Source: Sphingomonas jinjuensis
GTDB lineage: Bacteria > Pseudomonadota > Alphaproteobacteria > Sphingomonadales > Sphingomonadaceae
NCBI RefSeq assembly: GCF_014197105.1
Contig: NZ_JACIEV010000001.1
Location: 248,001 to 312,000 of the forward strand
Direction: 5' to 3'
DNA length: 64,000 nt
Below the pieces are notes generated by a model that saw only the letters and a program-made list of their open reading frames with translations, did not search any database and was not told the origin of the DNA. Of the stretch, positions 17,097-25,836 are shown piece by piece. Made by a program: the position numbers and the translations under genes. Position 1 is the stretch's first letter. Every line of letters starts with the position of its first letter.

Positions 17097-19199
17097 CTAA
17101 ATCCGCTCCACCATATTCACCGCGTCGGTCGCGCGCAGCGCCGCCATCATCCGCATCAGCTGCTGGACGTCGTGGACCTCGACGTCGATCGTGTTGGTGT
17201 GGAACGCCGCGTCGCGGGTGTCGAGGCGCAGCGCGATGATGTTCGCCTTGTGCGCGCCCATCACCGTCGCGATCACGCCCAGCGCGCCCGGCTCGTTCTT
17301 CACCTGCACGCTGATCCGCGCGACCGCGCCGACCGACTTGTCGCCCCAGTCGACGTCGACCCAGTCGGTCTCGTCGGTGCCGCGTTCCGCCAGTTCGGAC
17401 AGGACGGGACAGTCGATCGCATGCACCTCGATCCCCGCATCCGGGCGGCGCAGCCCAACGATGCGGTCGCCCGGCACCGGATGACAGCATTGGGCCAGGT
17501 CGAAGGCGACGCCCGGCGTCAGCCCCTTGATCGAGATCGCGCTCGACTGCGGCGCCAGCGGCGGCAGGTCCGCCCCCGCCGATCCGGGCATCAACGCCTC
17601 CATGACCGCGACGTCGGACAGCGTCCGTCGCGCGATCGCCGCCATCAGCGCGGTCTCGTCGGGCAGATGCAGGCGGCGCAGCGCCGGCTGGATCGCGTCG
17701 GCGCCGATCGGCGCGGGTAGGCGGGTGACGATGTCGTCGTAGATCTTGCGCCCCAGCGCCACCAGCTCGTCGCGCTCCTTGTGGCGCAGGTGGCGGCGGA
17801 TTCCCGCCAGCGCCTTGCCGGTGATCGCGAAGTTCAGCCAGTTGGGCTGCGGCGCCTGCGCCTTCGATCGCAGCACCTGCACCTGGTCGCCGTTCTCGAT
17901 CACCGTCGACAGCGGCACGACGCGGCCGTTGATCTTCGCGCCCACCGCCTGGTCGCCCAGGTCGGTGTGGACCGCATAGGCGAAGTCGATCGGCGTCGCG
18001 CCCTTGGGCAGCTGCACCAGCTCGCCCTTGGGCGTGAAGGCGAAGATGCGATCCTGGTACATCGCCATCCGCGTATGCTCGAGCAGTTCCTCGGGCGTGG
18101 CGGCGGTGTCGAGGATCTCGACGAGGTCGCGGATCCAGCTGTGGTTGGTGTCGGCGCGGACCTTACCTTCCTTATACGCCCAGTGCGCGGCCAGCCCGAA
18201 TTCGGCCTCGGCATGCATCTCGGGCGTCCTGATCTGGATCTCGATACGCGCATTGTCGCTGTGGATGACGCTGGTGTGCAGCGATCGATAGCCGTTGCGC
18301 TTGGGCGTCGAGATGTAGTCCTTGAACCGCCCCGGCACCATCGGCCAGCGCTGGTGGATGATCCCCAGCGCGCGGTAGCAGTCCTCGACCGTCGGCACGA
18401 TCGCGCGGAACGCCATGATGTCCGACAGCTGCTCGAAGCTGATGTGGCGCTCGGCCATCTTGCGCCAGATCGAATAGGGATGCTTCTCGCGCCCCGTCAC
18501 CTCGGCGTCGATCCCGGCACGGCCCAGCACCTGGGTCAACCCCTTGCCGATCTTGGCGATCTTGTCGCCGTCGCCCTCGTTCAGCTGCTGCAGGCGGCGC
18601 GCGATGCTTTCATAGGCTTCGGGCTCGAGCTGCTGGAAGGCGAGCGTCTGCATCTCCTTCATGAACTCGTACATGCCGATCCGCTCGGCGAGCGGGGCAT
18701 AGATCTCCATCGTCTCGCGGGCGATGCGCTTGCGCTTGTCCGGATTCTTGATGAAGTGCAGCGTGCGCATGTTGTGCAGCCGGTCGGCCAGCTTGACCAG
18801 CAGCACGCGGATGTCGTCCGACATCGCCAGCAGGAACTTGCGCAGGTTCTCGGCGGCGCGCTCGCTCTCGGTCTGCGCCTCGATCTTCGACAGCTTGGTG
18901 ACGCCGTCGACCAGCCGCGCGACGTTGGTGCCGAAAATACGCTCAATTTCCTCCGACGTCGCCACCGTATCCTCGACGGTATCGTGGAGGATCGCGGTCG
19001 CGATCGTCTCGTCGTCGAGCCTCAGGTCGGTGAGGATGCCCGCCACCTCGATCGGATGGCTGAAATAGGGGTCGCCGTTGGCGCGCTTCTGGGTGCCGTG
19101 CGCGTTGACCGAGAAGACATAGGCGCGGTTGAGCAGCGCCTCGTTGGCATCAGGATCGTAGTCGAGGACCCGATCGACCAGTTCATATTGCCGCAGCAC
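17097..19199 (-). CDS. rsh: Bifunctional (p)ppGpp synthetase/hydrolase (Rsh)
   Basis: Makes and degrades the stringent-response alarmone. The 700 residues contain, in order, the HD hydrolase domain (LHDTVEDT at 71-78), the synthetase domain with RFKDYISTPKRNGYRSLHT, a TGS domain near residues 370-430, a helical region and a C-terminal ACT domain (about 620-700). Both catalytic domains keep their motifs, as expected in alphaproteobacteria with a single long Rsh. The start is GTG, giving MLRQYELVDRVL. It is followed downstream by the accessory pocket and preceded by a small secreted protein on the same strand. Confidence 0.96.
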   Translation of the reverse strand: MLRQYELVDRVLDYDPDANEALLNRAYVFSVNAHGTQKRANGDPYFSHPIEVAGILTDLRLDDETIATAILHDTVEDTVATSEEIERIFGTNVARLVDGVTKLSKIEAQTESERAAENLRKFLLAMSDDIRVLLVKLADRLHNMRTLHFIKNPDKRKRIARETMEIYAPLAERIGMYEFMKEMQTLAFQQLEPEAYESIARRLQQLNEGDGDKIAKIGKGLTQVLGRAGIDAEVTGREKHPYSIWRKMAERHISFEQLSDIMAFRAIVPTVEDCYRALGIIHQRWPMVPGRFKDYISTPKRNGYRSLHTSVIHSDNARIEIQIRTPEMHAEAEFGLAAHWAYKEGKVRADTNHSWIRDLVEILDTAATPEELLEHTRMAMYQDRIFAFTPKGELVQLPKGATPIDFAYAVHTDLGDQAVGAKINGRVVPLSTVIENGDQVQVLRSKAQAPQPNWLNFAITGKALAGIRRHLRHKERDELVALGRKIYDDIVTRLPAPIGADAIQPALRRLHLPDETALMAAIARRTLSDVAVMEALMPGSAGADLPPLAPQSSAISIKGLTPGVAFDLAQCCHPVPGDRIVGLRRPDAGIEVHAIDCPVLSELAERGTDETDWVDVDWGDKSVGAVARISVQVKNEPGALGVIATVMGAHKANIIALRLDTRDAAFHTNTIDVEVHDVQQLMRMMAALRATDAVNMVERI

Positions 19200-19248
19200 G
19201 CCGGGCTAGATGGCCCGACGTGCTGCCGCTTTGCAATCTATTGTTGCT

Positions 19249-19590
19249 TTAGCGTGCAACGGCAGAGGCATCGACGCTGGCCGGCTTCGCCTTCGCGTTG
19301 CACTTCGCCAGCGCATCGGCGTCGAGCGGCTTGCCGCCGACGGTGAAGCTCGACAGGCCGCCGGCGGTCTCGGCGACCAGCTGGCACAGCACCTGTGCGC
19401 GCTCGGGCGCCTGTGCCGCGATGAGCACGCCGCCGCGATAGCGCCACGCCGCCGAGCGGGTGACGAAGGCGGTCTTGGTCGGCTGCGCCTGCGGCACGGC
19501 GACGTAATAAGCGGTGGTGGTCTGCGTCGCGGCGGGGGCAGCGGCGAGCACGACCGAGGAGAGCGCGGCGAGGAGGGTAAGGGTCTTCAT
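19249..19590 (-). CDS. Small secreted protein, CC_3452-like
   Basis: A 113-residue protein with a Sec signal peptide of about 22 residues (MKTLTLLAALSSVVLAAAPA) and two cysteines in the mature part that could form a disulfide. The start TTTAYYVAVPQ, a mid VLCQLV and C-terminal DALAKCNAKA resemble small periplasmic proteins common in Caulobacter and sphingomonads (CC_3452 type, recalled from memory). Function is unknown. Lies 49 bp upstream of rsh on the same strand and divergent from the HxlR regulator. Confidence 0.75.
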   Translation of the reverse strand: MKTLTLLAALSSVVLAAAPAATQTTTAYYVAVPQAQPTKTAFVTRSAAWRYRGGVLIAAQAPERAQVLCQLVAETAGGLSSFTVGGKPLDADALAKCNAKAKPASVDASAVAR

Positions 19591-19735
19591 CGAAATTCTC
19601 CCTGTTGGAAACGAGTTGCGATTCGCTACCTAGCATCGATTTAGTGCGCTGCAGCACAGGTTGCAACTAGAAACTCATTGGGGCTTCGCGACGGCGGCCA
19701 TTTGCGCTAGGCTGGTGCCCGAGAAGAGGATGACG

Positions 19736-20215
19736 ATGGGTAAGCTGCGCGAGAAACTGTCCGAGTGCAGCCTGCCGGCCGCGCTGGAGGCGATGGGGGA
19801 GCGCTGGTCGTTCCTGATCCTGCGCGCCGCGTTCAACGGCCTGCATCATTTCGAGGAATATCAGTCCGAGCTGGGCATCGCCCGCAACATTCTGGCGAAC
19901 CGGTTAGGCCGGCTGGTCGAACACGGCATCCTGGTGCGCGAGCCGATGCCCGACGACCGCCGCAAGATTCAGTACACGCTGACCGACAAGGGCGCGGCGC
20001 TGTTGCCGACGATGATCGCGCTGCGCCAGTGGGGCGAGCGCTGGGCGACCTGCGTCAACGCCTCGCCGGTGCTGGTCGACCGCCGCGACCACCGGCCGAT
20101 CCGGGACATCGCCGTCCTGTCGCACGACGGCCGGACGCTGACGAAGGCCGACCTGCTCTGGGTCCTCCCCGCCGACGTCGCGCATGACCACGACCACGCC
20201 GAGGCGGCGGAGTAG
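19736..20215 (+). CDS. HxlR family transcriptional regulator
   Basis: A 159-residue winged-helix protein. The HxlR core is clear: CSLPAALEAMGERWSFLILR, then FEEYQSELGIARNILANRL as the recognition region and YTLTDKGAALLP as the wing. The conserved cysteine near the N-terminus, used for redox or aldehyde sensing in some members, is present at residue 10. AGAAGAGG-like sequence lies 6 bases before the chosen ATG; another ATG sits two codons upstream. Longer than many HxlR proteins, with an extra C-terminal stretch ending in HDHDHAEAAE. The regulated gene is not obvious. Confidence 0.9.
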   Translation: MGKLREKLSECSLPAALEAMGERWSFLILRAAFNGLHHFEEYQSELGIARNILANRLGRLVEHGILVREPMPDDRRKIQYTLTDKGAALLPTMIALRQWGERWATCVNASPVLVDRRDHRPIRDIAVLSHDGRTLTKADLLWVLPADVAHDHDHAEAAE

Positions 20216-20225
20216 CTCCACGATG

Positions 20226-20361
20226 AAATCCTCCCCGAGCTTGGCTCGGGGAGGGGGACCGCCGCCGAAGGCGGTGGTGGAGGGGCGATGCCCTGTCCTT
20301 AGCCCCTCCACCACTCGCTGCGCGAGCGGTCCCCCTCCCCCAGCAAGCTGGGGGAGGATTT
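20226..20361. repeat. Family E long inverted repeat, likely bidirectional terminator
   Basis: A 136-bp element with outer arms AAATCCTCCCC and GGGGAGGATTT, each arm a hairpin around an AGCTTG or AAGCTT-type core, and inner parts GGTGGTGGAGGGG and CCCCTCCACCA also inverted. It exactly fills the gap between the convergent hxlR and TSUP genes, so it can fold on either strand and end both transcripts. Confidence 0.8.
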
Positions 20362-20369
20362 CGAAAAAA

Positions 20370-21149
20370 TCACACCAGCAGCCTTGCGCCCACCACCACC
20401 AGCGTCACCGCCAGCACCGGCACCAGCACCCGCTCCGACACCTTCGCCGCGACCAGGCTGCCGACGATGATCCCCGGCACCGAACCGATCAGCAGCGACA
20501 CCAGCAGGCTCGCGTCCACCGTTCCCATCGATGCATGGCCGAGTCCCGCGAGCAGCGTCAGCGGCACCGCATGCGCGATGTCCGACCCCACCAGCCGCGC
20601 CACCGGCGCCCGCGGATAGAGGACCAGCAGCGCCGTCATCCCCAGCGCGCCCGCCCCCACCGACGTCAGCGTCACCAGCACGCCCAACACTACGCCGAGC
20701 AGCGTCGTCAGCCATGCCACCCGCGTCGACGGCAATCCCTGGAAGCGGTGGGTCAGCCGCGACACGATCTGGCCGCGAAAGAAGGTAGCGATCCCCGTCA
20801 GCACCAGCGCCGCGCCCAGCACCACGGTGATCGTCTCGTTGACCGCTTCGGTCCGCGCATCGGCGGCGTGGATCGCCCACAATGTCAGCAGCGTCGCAGG
20901 CAGGCTGCCCGTCGCCAGTCGGCGCGTGATCGTCCAGTCGACGGTGCCCTTAGAGCCATGGACCCCCGTCCCCACCACCTTGGTGCCCGAGGCATAGAGC
21001 AGGTCGGTGCCGACCGCGGTCGCGGGATGGAAGCCGAAGGCGAGCACCAGCAGCGGCGTCATCAGCGATCCGCCGCCGACCCCGGTCATGCCGACGAGCA
21101 GCCCGACGAAAACGCCCGCCAGCGAATAGAGCGGCTGGAGATGGATCAC
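20370..21149 (-). CDS. TSUP (TauE/SafE) family permease
   Basis: A 259-residue inner-membrane protein with about eight helices. The first helix ends in GMTGVGGGSLMTPLL, and TSVGAGALGMTALL repeats this motif in the second half; the duplicated pattern is typical of TauE/SafE proteins that export sulfite, sulfoacetate or related organosulfur anions. The substrate cannot be told here. A GSKGTVDW loop follows the VGTDLLYA segment, as in family members near cysteine metabolism genes, but no sulfur gene is adjacent. Confidence 0.88.
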   Translation of the reverse strand: MIHLQPLYSLAGVFVGLLVGMTGVGGGSLMTPLLVLAFGFHPATAVGTDLLYASGTKVVGTGVHGSKGTVDWTITRRLATGSLPATLLTLWAIHAADARTEAVNETITVVLGAALVLTGIATFFRGQIVSRLTHRFQGLPSTRVAWLTTLLGVVLGVLVTLTSVGAGALGMTALLVLYPRAPVARLVGSDIAHAVPLTLLAGLGHASMGTVDASLLVSLLIGSVPGIIVGSLVAAKVSERVLVPVLAVTLVVVGARLLV

Positions 21150-21171
21150 CGGCGGCGGCGGTTCACGGGCG

Positions 21172-22383
21172 TCAGCCGGCGCTTTGCGACGGGGTGTTGA
21201 CGCCCATCGAGGTCAGGTATCGCTTCACGTTGCGCGCCGCCTGGCGCAGTCGTTGCTCGTTCTCGACCATTGCGATGCGCACGAAGCCTTCCCCGTTTTC
21301 GCCGTAGCCCACTCCTGGCGCGACCGCGACGTGAGCGTGAGTCAGCAATTGTTTGGAGAACTCAAGGCTACCTAGGTGCTGGAGCGCAGGCGGCAGGGGG
21401 GCCCACGCGAACATGCTCGCCTTGGGGCTAGGGATGTCCCAGCCGGCGCGGGCGAAGCTCTCGACCATCACGTCGCGGCGCTTGTGATACAGCTGTCGGT
21501 TGCGCTCGACGATGTCCTGCGGCCCGTTCAGCGCCGCGCACGCCGCCGCCTGGACGGGGGTGAAGGCGCCATAGTCGAGGTACGACTTCACCCGAGTCAT
21601 CGCCGCGATCAGCTTCTTGTTGCCGACCGCGAAGCCGATCCGCCACCCGGCCATCGAATAGGTCTTGCTCAGCGAGGTGAACTCGATCGCGACGTCCTTG
21701 GCGCCCTTCACCTGAAGGATCGAAGGCGTCGGATTGCCGTCGTAATACAGCTCTGAATAGGCAAGGTCGCTGATGATCCAGACCTCGTTCTCCTTCGCCC
21801 ACGCCACCAGCCGCTCGTAGAAGGGCAGGTCCACCGCCTCGGCGGTCGGGTTCGACGGATAGTTGACGACCAGGATGCTCGGGCGCGGCACGGTGAACGC
21901 CATCGCCCGTTCCAGACTCTCGAAATAGGCGTCGTCGGGCGTCGTCGGCACTGCGCGGATCGTCGCGCCCGCGATGATGAAGCCGAAGGTGTGGATCGGG
22001 TAGGACGGATTGGGCGCCAGCACGACGTCGCCCGGCGCGGTGATCGCGGTGGCGAGGCTGGCGAGCCCCTCCTTCGACCCCATCGTCACCACGACCTCGG
22101 TTTCGGGATCGATGTCGACGCCGAAGCGGCGGCCGTAATAATTGGCCTGCGCGCGGCGCAGCCCCGGGATGCCCTTCGACTGCGAATAGCCGTGCGCATC
22201 GGGCTTGCGCGCGACTTCGCACAGTTTTTCAATGACATGCTCGGGCGGCGGCAAGTCGGGATTACCCATGCCCAGGTCGATGATATCCTCGCCGCCGCTC
22301 CGCGCCTGCGCCCGCATCGCGTTGACCTCGGCGATCACATAGGGGGGCAGGCGCTTGATGCGGTAGAATTCATCGTCGGACAT
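21172..22383 (-). CDS. Class I aminotransferase, AlaC/LL-DAP-like
   Basis: A 403-residue PLP-dependent aminotransferase. The PLP lysine lies in SLSKTYSMAGWRIGF; NYPSNPTAEAVDL and SDLAYSELYYDG bind the cofactor. MSDDEFYRIKRLPPYV at the start and the segment DLGMGNPDLPPP resemble E. coli AlaC (glutamate-pyruvate aminotransferase) more than true LL-diaminopimelate aminotransferase, and the organism decarboxylates DAP by lysA, so alanine synthesis is the likelier role. The start was set at the ATG giving MSDDEFY; the upstream extension is not family-like. It overlaps nothing, but TSUP follows 22 bp downstream. Confidence 0.9.
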   Translation of the reverse strand: MSDDEFYRIKRLPPYVIAEVNAMRAQARSGGEDIIDLGMGNPDLPPPEHVIEKLCEVARKPDAHGYSQSKGIPGLRRAQANYYGRRFGVDIDPETEVVVTMGSKEGLASLATAITAPGDVVLAPNPSYPIHTFGFIIAGATIRAVPTTPDDAYFESLERAMAFTVPRPSILVVNYPSNPTAEAVDLPFYERLVAWAKENEVWIISDLAYSELYYDGNPTPSILQVKGAKDVAIEFTSLSKTYSMAGWRIGFAVGNKKLIAAMTRVKSYLDYGAFTPVQAAACAALNGPQDIVERNRQLYHKRRDVMVESFARAGWDIPSPKASMFAWAPLPPALQHLGSLEFSKQLLTHAHVAVAPGVGYGENGEGFVRIAMVENEQRLRQAARNVKRYLTSMGVNTPSQSAG

Positions 22384-22457
22384 GATGCAGGGACCTTTCG
22401 AGCGCGGTTGTAGCCCAGCCGCACGCGTCCCGTCACCCCGGCGTGGCAAATCCCACC

Positions 22458-22564
22458 GTCATCCCGGCCTCGAGCCGGGATCCAGCGTGCCGCAAGCGAC
22501 TGACATGCCCCTTTAGCTCAGCCGCCCGCCGCAAGCTGGATCCCGGGTCAAGCCCGGGATGACG
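22458..22564. repeat. Family B inverted repeat (GTCATCCCGG type)
   Basis: Left arm GTCATCCCGGCCTCGAGCCG then GGATCCAG, and right arm CTGGATCCCGGGTC then AAGCCCGGGATGAC face each other. It lies in the 259-bp space between the divergent aminotransferase and phaC genes, so the promoters of both must sit beside it. A second copy is at 37605-37686. Confidence 0.85.
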
Positions 22565-22642
22565 GAGGCTCCCCCCCACGACCACTGAAACGGGTTCAGC
22601 CCGCCGCCGCTTGCCGCTAGGACGACCTAGGGAGACGATGCC

Positions 22643-24370
22643 ATGACCGACGCACCGACGACGCCGAGCCTCGCCGAGCTGCAGCACTGGACCTGGGTGA
22701 TGGGCCGGGCGCAGCAGATGATGATGGAGGCGGGCCTCGCCGCGATGAAGGACGCGCCGACCAGCGCCTTCACGTCGCCGTTCGTCGACCCCGCCGCGAT
22801 GACGCGCGTCACCGATTTCTGGCGCGACAGCCTGACGCTGTGGCAGCGCTTCCTCGACCCCGCCAACGCGCCGGCCGCCGCGGAAGAGCCCGCCGCCCAC
22901 GCCCGCGACAAGCGCTTCAAGGCGGCGGCCTGGCGTGAGAATCCCTTCTTCGACTGGGTTCGCCAGAGCTATCATCTGGTGTCGGACCACATGCTGAAGG
23001 GCGTCGACGCGCTCGAGGGCGTCGACGCCAGGCAGAAGGAACAGCTGAAGTTCGCGACCCGCGGGCTGGTCGAGGCGATGAGCCCGTCGAATTTTGCCGC
23101 CACCAATCCCGAGGTGATCGCCAAGGCGATCGAGACGAACGGCGAAAGCCTGCTCAAAGGCTTGCAGAACATGCTCGCCGATCTCGGCAAGGGCCAGCTG
23201 ACCCATGTCCAGGACGGCGCATTCGAGGTCGGGCGCAACCTGGCGACGACGCCGGGCAAGGTCGTCAAGCGCACGCCGCTCTACGAGCTGATCCACTACG
23301 CACCCACGACCGAGAAGGTGCTGAAGACCCCGCTCGTCATCTTCCCGCCGTGGATCAATCGCTTCTACATCCTCGATTTGACGCCCGAGAAAAGCTTCAT
23401 CCGCTGGTGCGTCGACCAGGGGATCAGCGTCTTCATGGTGTCGTGGAAATCGGCCGATGCCAGCATGGCCGACGTCAAGTGGGACGATTACGTCACCGCG
23501 CAGATCGATGCGGTCGACACCATCCGCGAGGCTCTCGATGTGCCGAGCGTCCACACCATCGGCTATTGCGTCGCCGGCACCACGCTCGCCGCGACCCTGG
23601 CGCTGCTGACGGCGCGGGGGCAGGCCGACAAGGTCGCCAGCGCCACCTTCTTCACCGCGCAGGTCGACTTCACCCGCGCCGGCGAGCTGCAGAACTTCGT
23701 CACCGACGAACAGCTGGCGACGATCGCCGCGCTGTCGCCCGAGGGCTATCTCGACGGCCGCTACATGGCCGCGACCTTCAACCTGCTGCGCGGGCGCGAC
23801 CTGATCTGGAACTACGTCACCAACAACTATCTGCTCGGCCAGGATTATGCGCCGTTCGACCTGCTCCACTGGAATGGCGACACGACCAACCTGCCGGCGA
23901 AATGGCACCTGTCGTACCTGTCCGACCTCTACCGCGACAACCTGCTGGTCCAGCCGGGAGCGCTCAGCGTCGACGGTGCGCCGCTCGACCTGACGAGGGT
24001 GGAAACGCCCGCCTATGTCCAGGCGGGACGAGAGGATCACATCGCGCCGCCCGAAAGCGTCTGGTCGATCACGCGGCTGTTCAAGGGGCCGTTGCGCTTC
24101 GTCCTTGCCGGATCGGGGCACATCGCCGGCGTCGTCAATCCGCCCGCGGCGGGCAAATACCAATATTGGACCAACGACGCGCCCGCGGGCACCCTCCAGG
24201 AATTCGTCGCCGGCGCATTGGAAACGAAGGGCAGCTGGTGGCCCGATTGGATCGACTGGCTGCGCCAGCGTGGCGCAGACACCGTTGCGGCGACCGGCGC
24301 ACGCGTGCCCGGCCAGGGCAATTTGCCCGCGATCGAGGATGCTCCCGGCAGCTATGTGAAGGCGCGCTGA
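22643..24370 (+). CDS. phaC: Class I poly(3-hydroxyalkanoate) synthase
   Basis: Polymerises hydroxyacyl-CoA into PHA granules. The 575 residues include the lipase-like box GYCVAG with nucleophile Cys309, and the other triad members Asp465 (AGREDHIAPP) and His493 (GSGHIAGVVNPP). FPPWINRFYILDLTPE and the tail APGSYVKAR are typical of class I enzymes. GGGAG precedes the ATG at a good distance. The phasin gene follows 101 bp downstream; phaA and phaB are not in the window, so monomer supply is encoded elsewhere. Confidence 0.96.
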   Translation: MTDAPTTPSLAELQHWTWVMGRAQQMMMEAGLAAMKDAPTSAFTSPFVDPAAMTRVTDFWRDSLTLWQRFLDPANAPAAAEEPAAHARDKRFKAAAWRENPFFDWVRQSYHLVSDHMLKGVDALEGVDARQKEQLKFATRGLVEAMSPSNFAATNPEVIAKAIETNGESLLKGLQNMLADLGKGQLTHVQDGAFEVGRNLATTPGKVVKRTPLYELIHYAPTTEKVLKTPLVIFPPWINRFYILDLTPEKSFIRWCVDQGISVFMVSWKSADASMADVKWDDYVTAQIDAVDTIREALDVPSVHTIGYCVAGTTLAATLALLTARGQADKVASATFFTAQVDFTRAGELQNFVTDEQLATIAALSPEGYLDGRYMAATFNLLRGRDLIWNYVTNNYLLGQDYAPFDLLHWNGDTTNLPAKWHLSYLSDLYRDNLLVQPGALSVDGAPLDLTRVETPAYVQAGREDHIAPPESVWSITRLFKGPLRFVLAGSGHIAGVVNPPAAGKYQYWTNDAPAGTLQEFVAGALETKGSWWPDWIDWLRQRGADTVAATGARVPGQGNLPAIEDAPGSYVKAR

Positions 24371-24392
24371 CCCCACCCGTCCAGGCTGATGT

Positions 24393-24411
24393 TGCACTGC
24401 ACAAATATTGC
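24393..24411 (+). promoter_or_regulatory. TGC-rich site before the phasin gene
   Basis: TGCACTGCACAAATATTGC lies 60-80 bp upstream of the phasin start, in a locally AT-rich stretch. PhaR repressors of alphaproteobacteria bind TGC-containing sequences in front of phasin genes, so this is a candidate operator. Evidence is only composition and position. Confidence 0.25.
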
Positions 24412-24471
24412 TTGAAATAAATCGACCCCGCGATTATTGTGCATCGCAGCATTATGCTGGAGTTGGATGCG

Positions 24472-25272
24472 ATGCCCGAGAACGACACCAAAGCCGCGGT
24501 CGCCGACAAGGCCGCCGTGCCGGCCAAGTCGGGTGCCAAGGCGAAGTCGGTCGCCGCGACGACGGCAGTGCCCGCGATCCTCGCCGCGCCCAAGCCGGGT
24601 GCGCCGAAGCCGATCGTCGAGCCGGCGGCCGTCGCAGCGCCGGTGGCCGCAACCACCCCGCCCCAGCCCGCTCCGTCGAAGCCGGCTCCGCCGGTTCGCA
24701 AGCCGGCCGCCAAGAAGCCGGTCGGCGCGGCGAAGGCGCCCGTCGCCGAAGCGACGAAGCCCACCGCAGCGCCGAAACCCGCCGTCCCGATGTCCGTGAC
24801 GGCCCCCGCAGTGAAGGAAAGCACCATGGACACCGTCAAGAACACCGCCGAGACCCTCACCAACAAGGCGCAGGCCTTCTTCGCCGGCACTACCGACCGC
24901 ACCAAGGGCGCCGTCGAGAAGAGCCAGCAGATGTTCTCCGAGGCGAACGACTTCGCCAAGGGCAACGTCGAGGCGCTGATCGAATCGTCGAAGATCGCCG
25001 CCAAGGGCGCAGAGGACATCGCGCGCTATTCGACCGACTATGCCCGCCAGACCGTCGCCCAGGCGAACGAGAACGCCCGCAAGTTCGCGTCGGTGAAGTC
25101 GCCGACCGAGTTCTTCCAGCTGCAGTCGGAAATCGCTCGTGGCGCGGTCGACGCGCTCGCGACCGAGACCGCCAAGTTCACCGAGAACTATCTGAAGCTG
25201 ATGGGCGAGGTCGTCCAGCCGCTGTCGAACCGCTTCGCGCTCGCCGCGGAGAAGGTGAAGACCGCCGCCTAA
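24472..25272 (+). CDS. Phasin with long Ala/Pro/Lys-rich N-terminal extension
   Basis: Coats PHA granules. Residues from about 118 to the end (MDTVKNTAETL onward) form an amphipathic helical Phasin_2 domain with EKSQQMFSEANDFAKGNVEAL and the tail EVVQPLSNRFALAAEKVK. The first 117 residues are low-complexity Ala, Pro and Lys (KPAAKKPVGAAKAP), which could bind DNA or the granule surface in the manner of histone-like PHA proteins. GGAG lies 9 bases before the chosen ATG; other starts at 24439 and 24454 are possible. A strong internal start at 24826 could make a 148-residue short form. Strong terminator downstream. Confidence 0.88.
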   Translation: MPENDTKAAVADKAAVPAKSGAKAKSVAATTAVPAILAAPKPGAPKPIVEPAAVAAPVAATTPPQPAPSKPAPPVRKPAAKKPVGAAKAPVAEATKPTAAPKPAVPMSVTAPAVKESTMDTVKNTAETLTNKAQAFFAGTTDRTKGAVEKSQQMFSEANDFAKGNVEALIESSKIAAKGAEDIARYSTDYARQTVAQANENARKFASVKSPTEFFQLQSEIARGAVDALATETAKFTENYLKLMGEVVQPLSNRFALAAEKVKTAA

Positions 25273-25316
25273 GCGAACCGGCGCGCCGCTCTTCGTGGGG
25301 CGAGCAGCGACCAAGG

Positions 25317-25347
25317 GGGCGGCCGCCACGATGCGGCCGCCCTTTTT
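25317..25347 (+). terminator. Rho-independent terminator after phasin
   Basis: A perfect 10-bp GC stem (GGGCGGCCGC with GCGGCCGCCC, loop CACGAT) is followed by TTTTT. It lies 45 bp after the phasin stop and separates phaC-phasin transcription from clpS. Confidence 0.9.
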
Positions 25348-25404
25348 CGTTGTCGCAGCCCCCTTGCCCGACCCCCCGGCAATGCCATATTTTGCAGCGA
25401 CGTG

Positions 25405-25764
25405 ATGATCATCGATTCAACCACCATGGCCGGCCCGTCCAACACGGGTGACGAGGATGACGGCGCCGGCAACGGCACCGGCCTTGCCACCAAGACGCGG
25501 ACACGCACCAAGCAGCCGACGCCATATCGCGTCCTGATGCTCAACGACGACTATACCCCGATGGAGTTCGTCGTCCTGTGCCTCCAGCGCTTCTTCCGCA
25601 TGGACATGGAGGCGGCGACTCGCGTCATGCTCCACGTCCACCAGAAGGGCGTCGGCGTCTGCGGCGTCTTCAGCTACGAGGTGGCGGAGACGAAGGTCGG
25701 GCAGGTGATGGACTTCGCCCGCCAGAACCAGCACCCGCTGCAGTGCACGCTGGAAAAGGCTTGA
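25405..25764 (+). CDS. clpS: ATP-dependent Clp protease adaptor ClpS
   Basis: Adaptor that delivers N-degron substrates to ClpAP. The 119-residue protein has a variable, Asp/Gly-rich N-terminal tail followed by the ClpS core: [17 protein letters not shown], the segment [15 protein letters not shown] and YEVAETKV, which line the N-degron pocket. The ATG at 25405 is preceded by an in-frame GTG at 25402; a later ATG at 25429 is also possible. clpA is not adjacent. murA follows 72 bp downstream. Confidence 0.93.
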   Translation: MIIDSTTMAGPSNTGDEDDGAGNGTGLATKTRTRTKQPTPYRVLMLNDDYTPMEFVVLCLQRFFRMDMEAATRVMLHVHQKGVGVCGVFSYEVAETKVGQVMDFARQNQHPLQCTLEKA

Positions 25765-25836
25765 TCGCCTAACCGGCGTGGCGCGGCGACGGCGGATACC
25801 GTTGCCGTTTGCGGGCACGCCGCTTATTCGACCGCG

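Noticed and set aside
21172..22383. LL-diaminopimelate aminotransferase
   Set aside because: The N-terminal and PLP-site segments resemble AlaC more closely; assignment as a lysine-pathway enzyme is not supported by neighbours.
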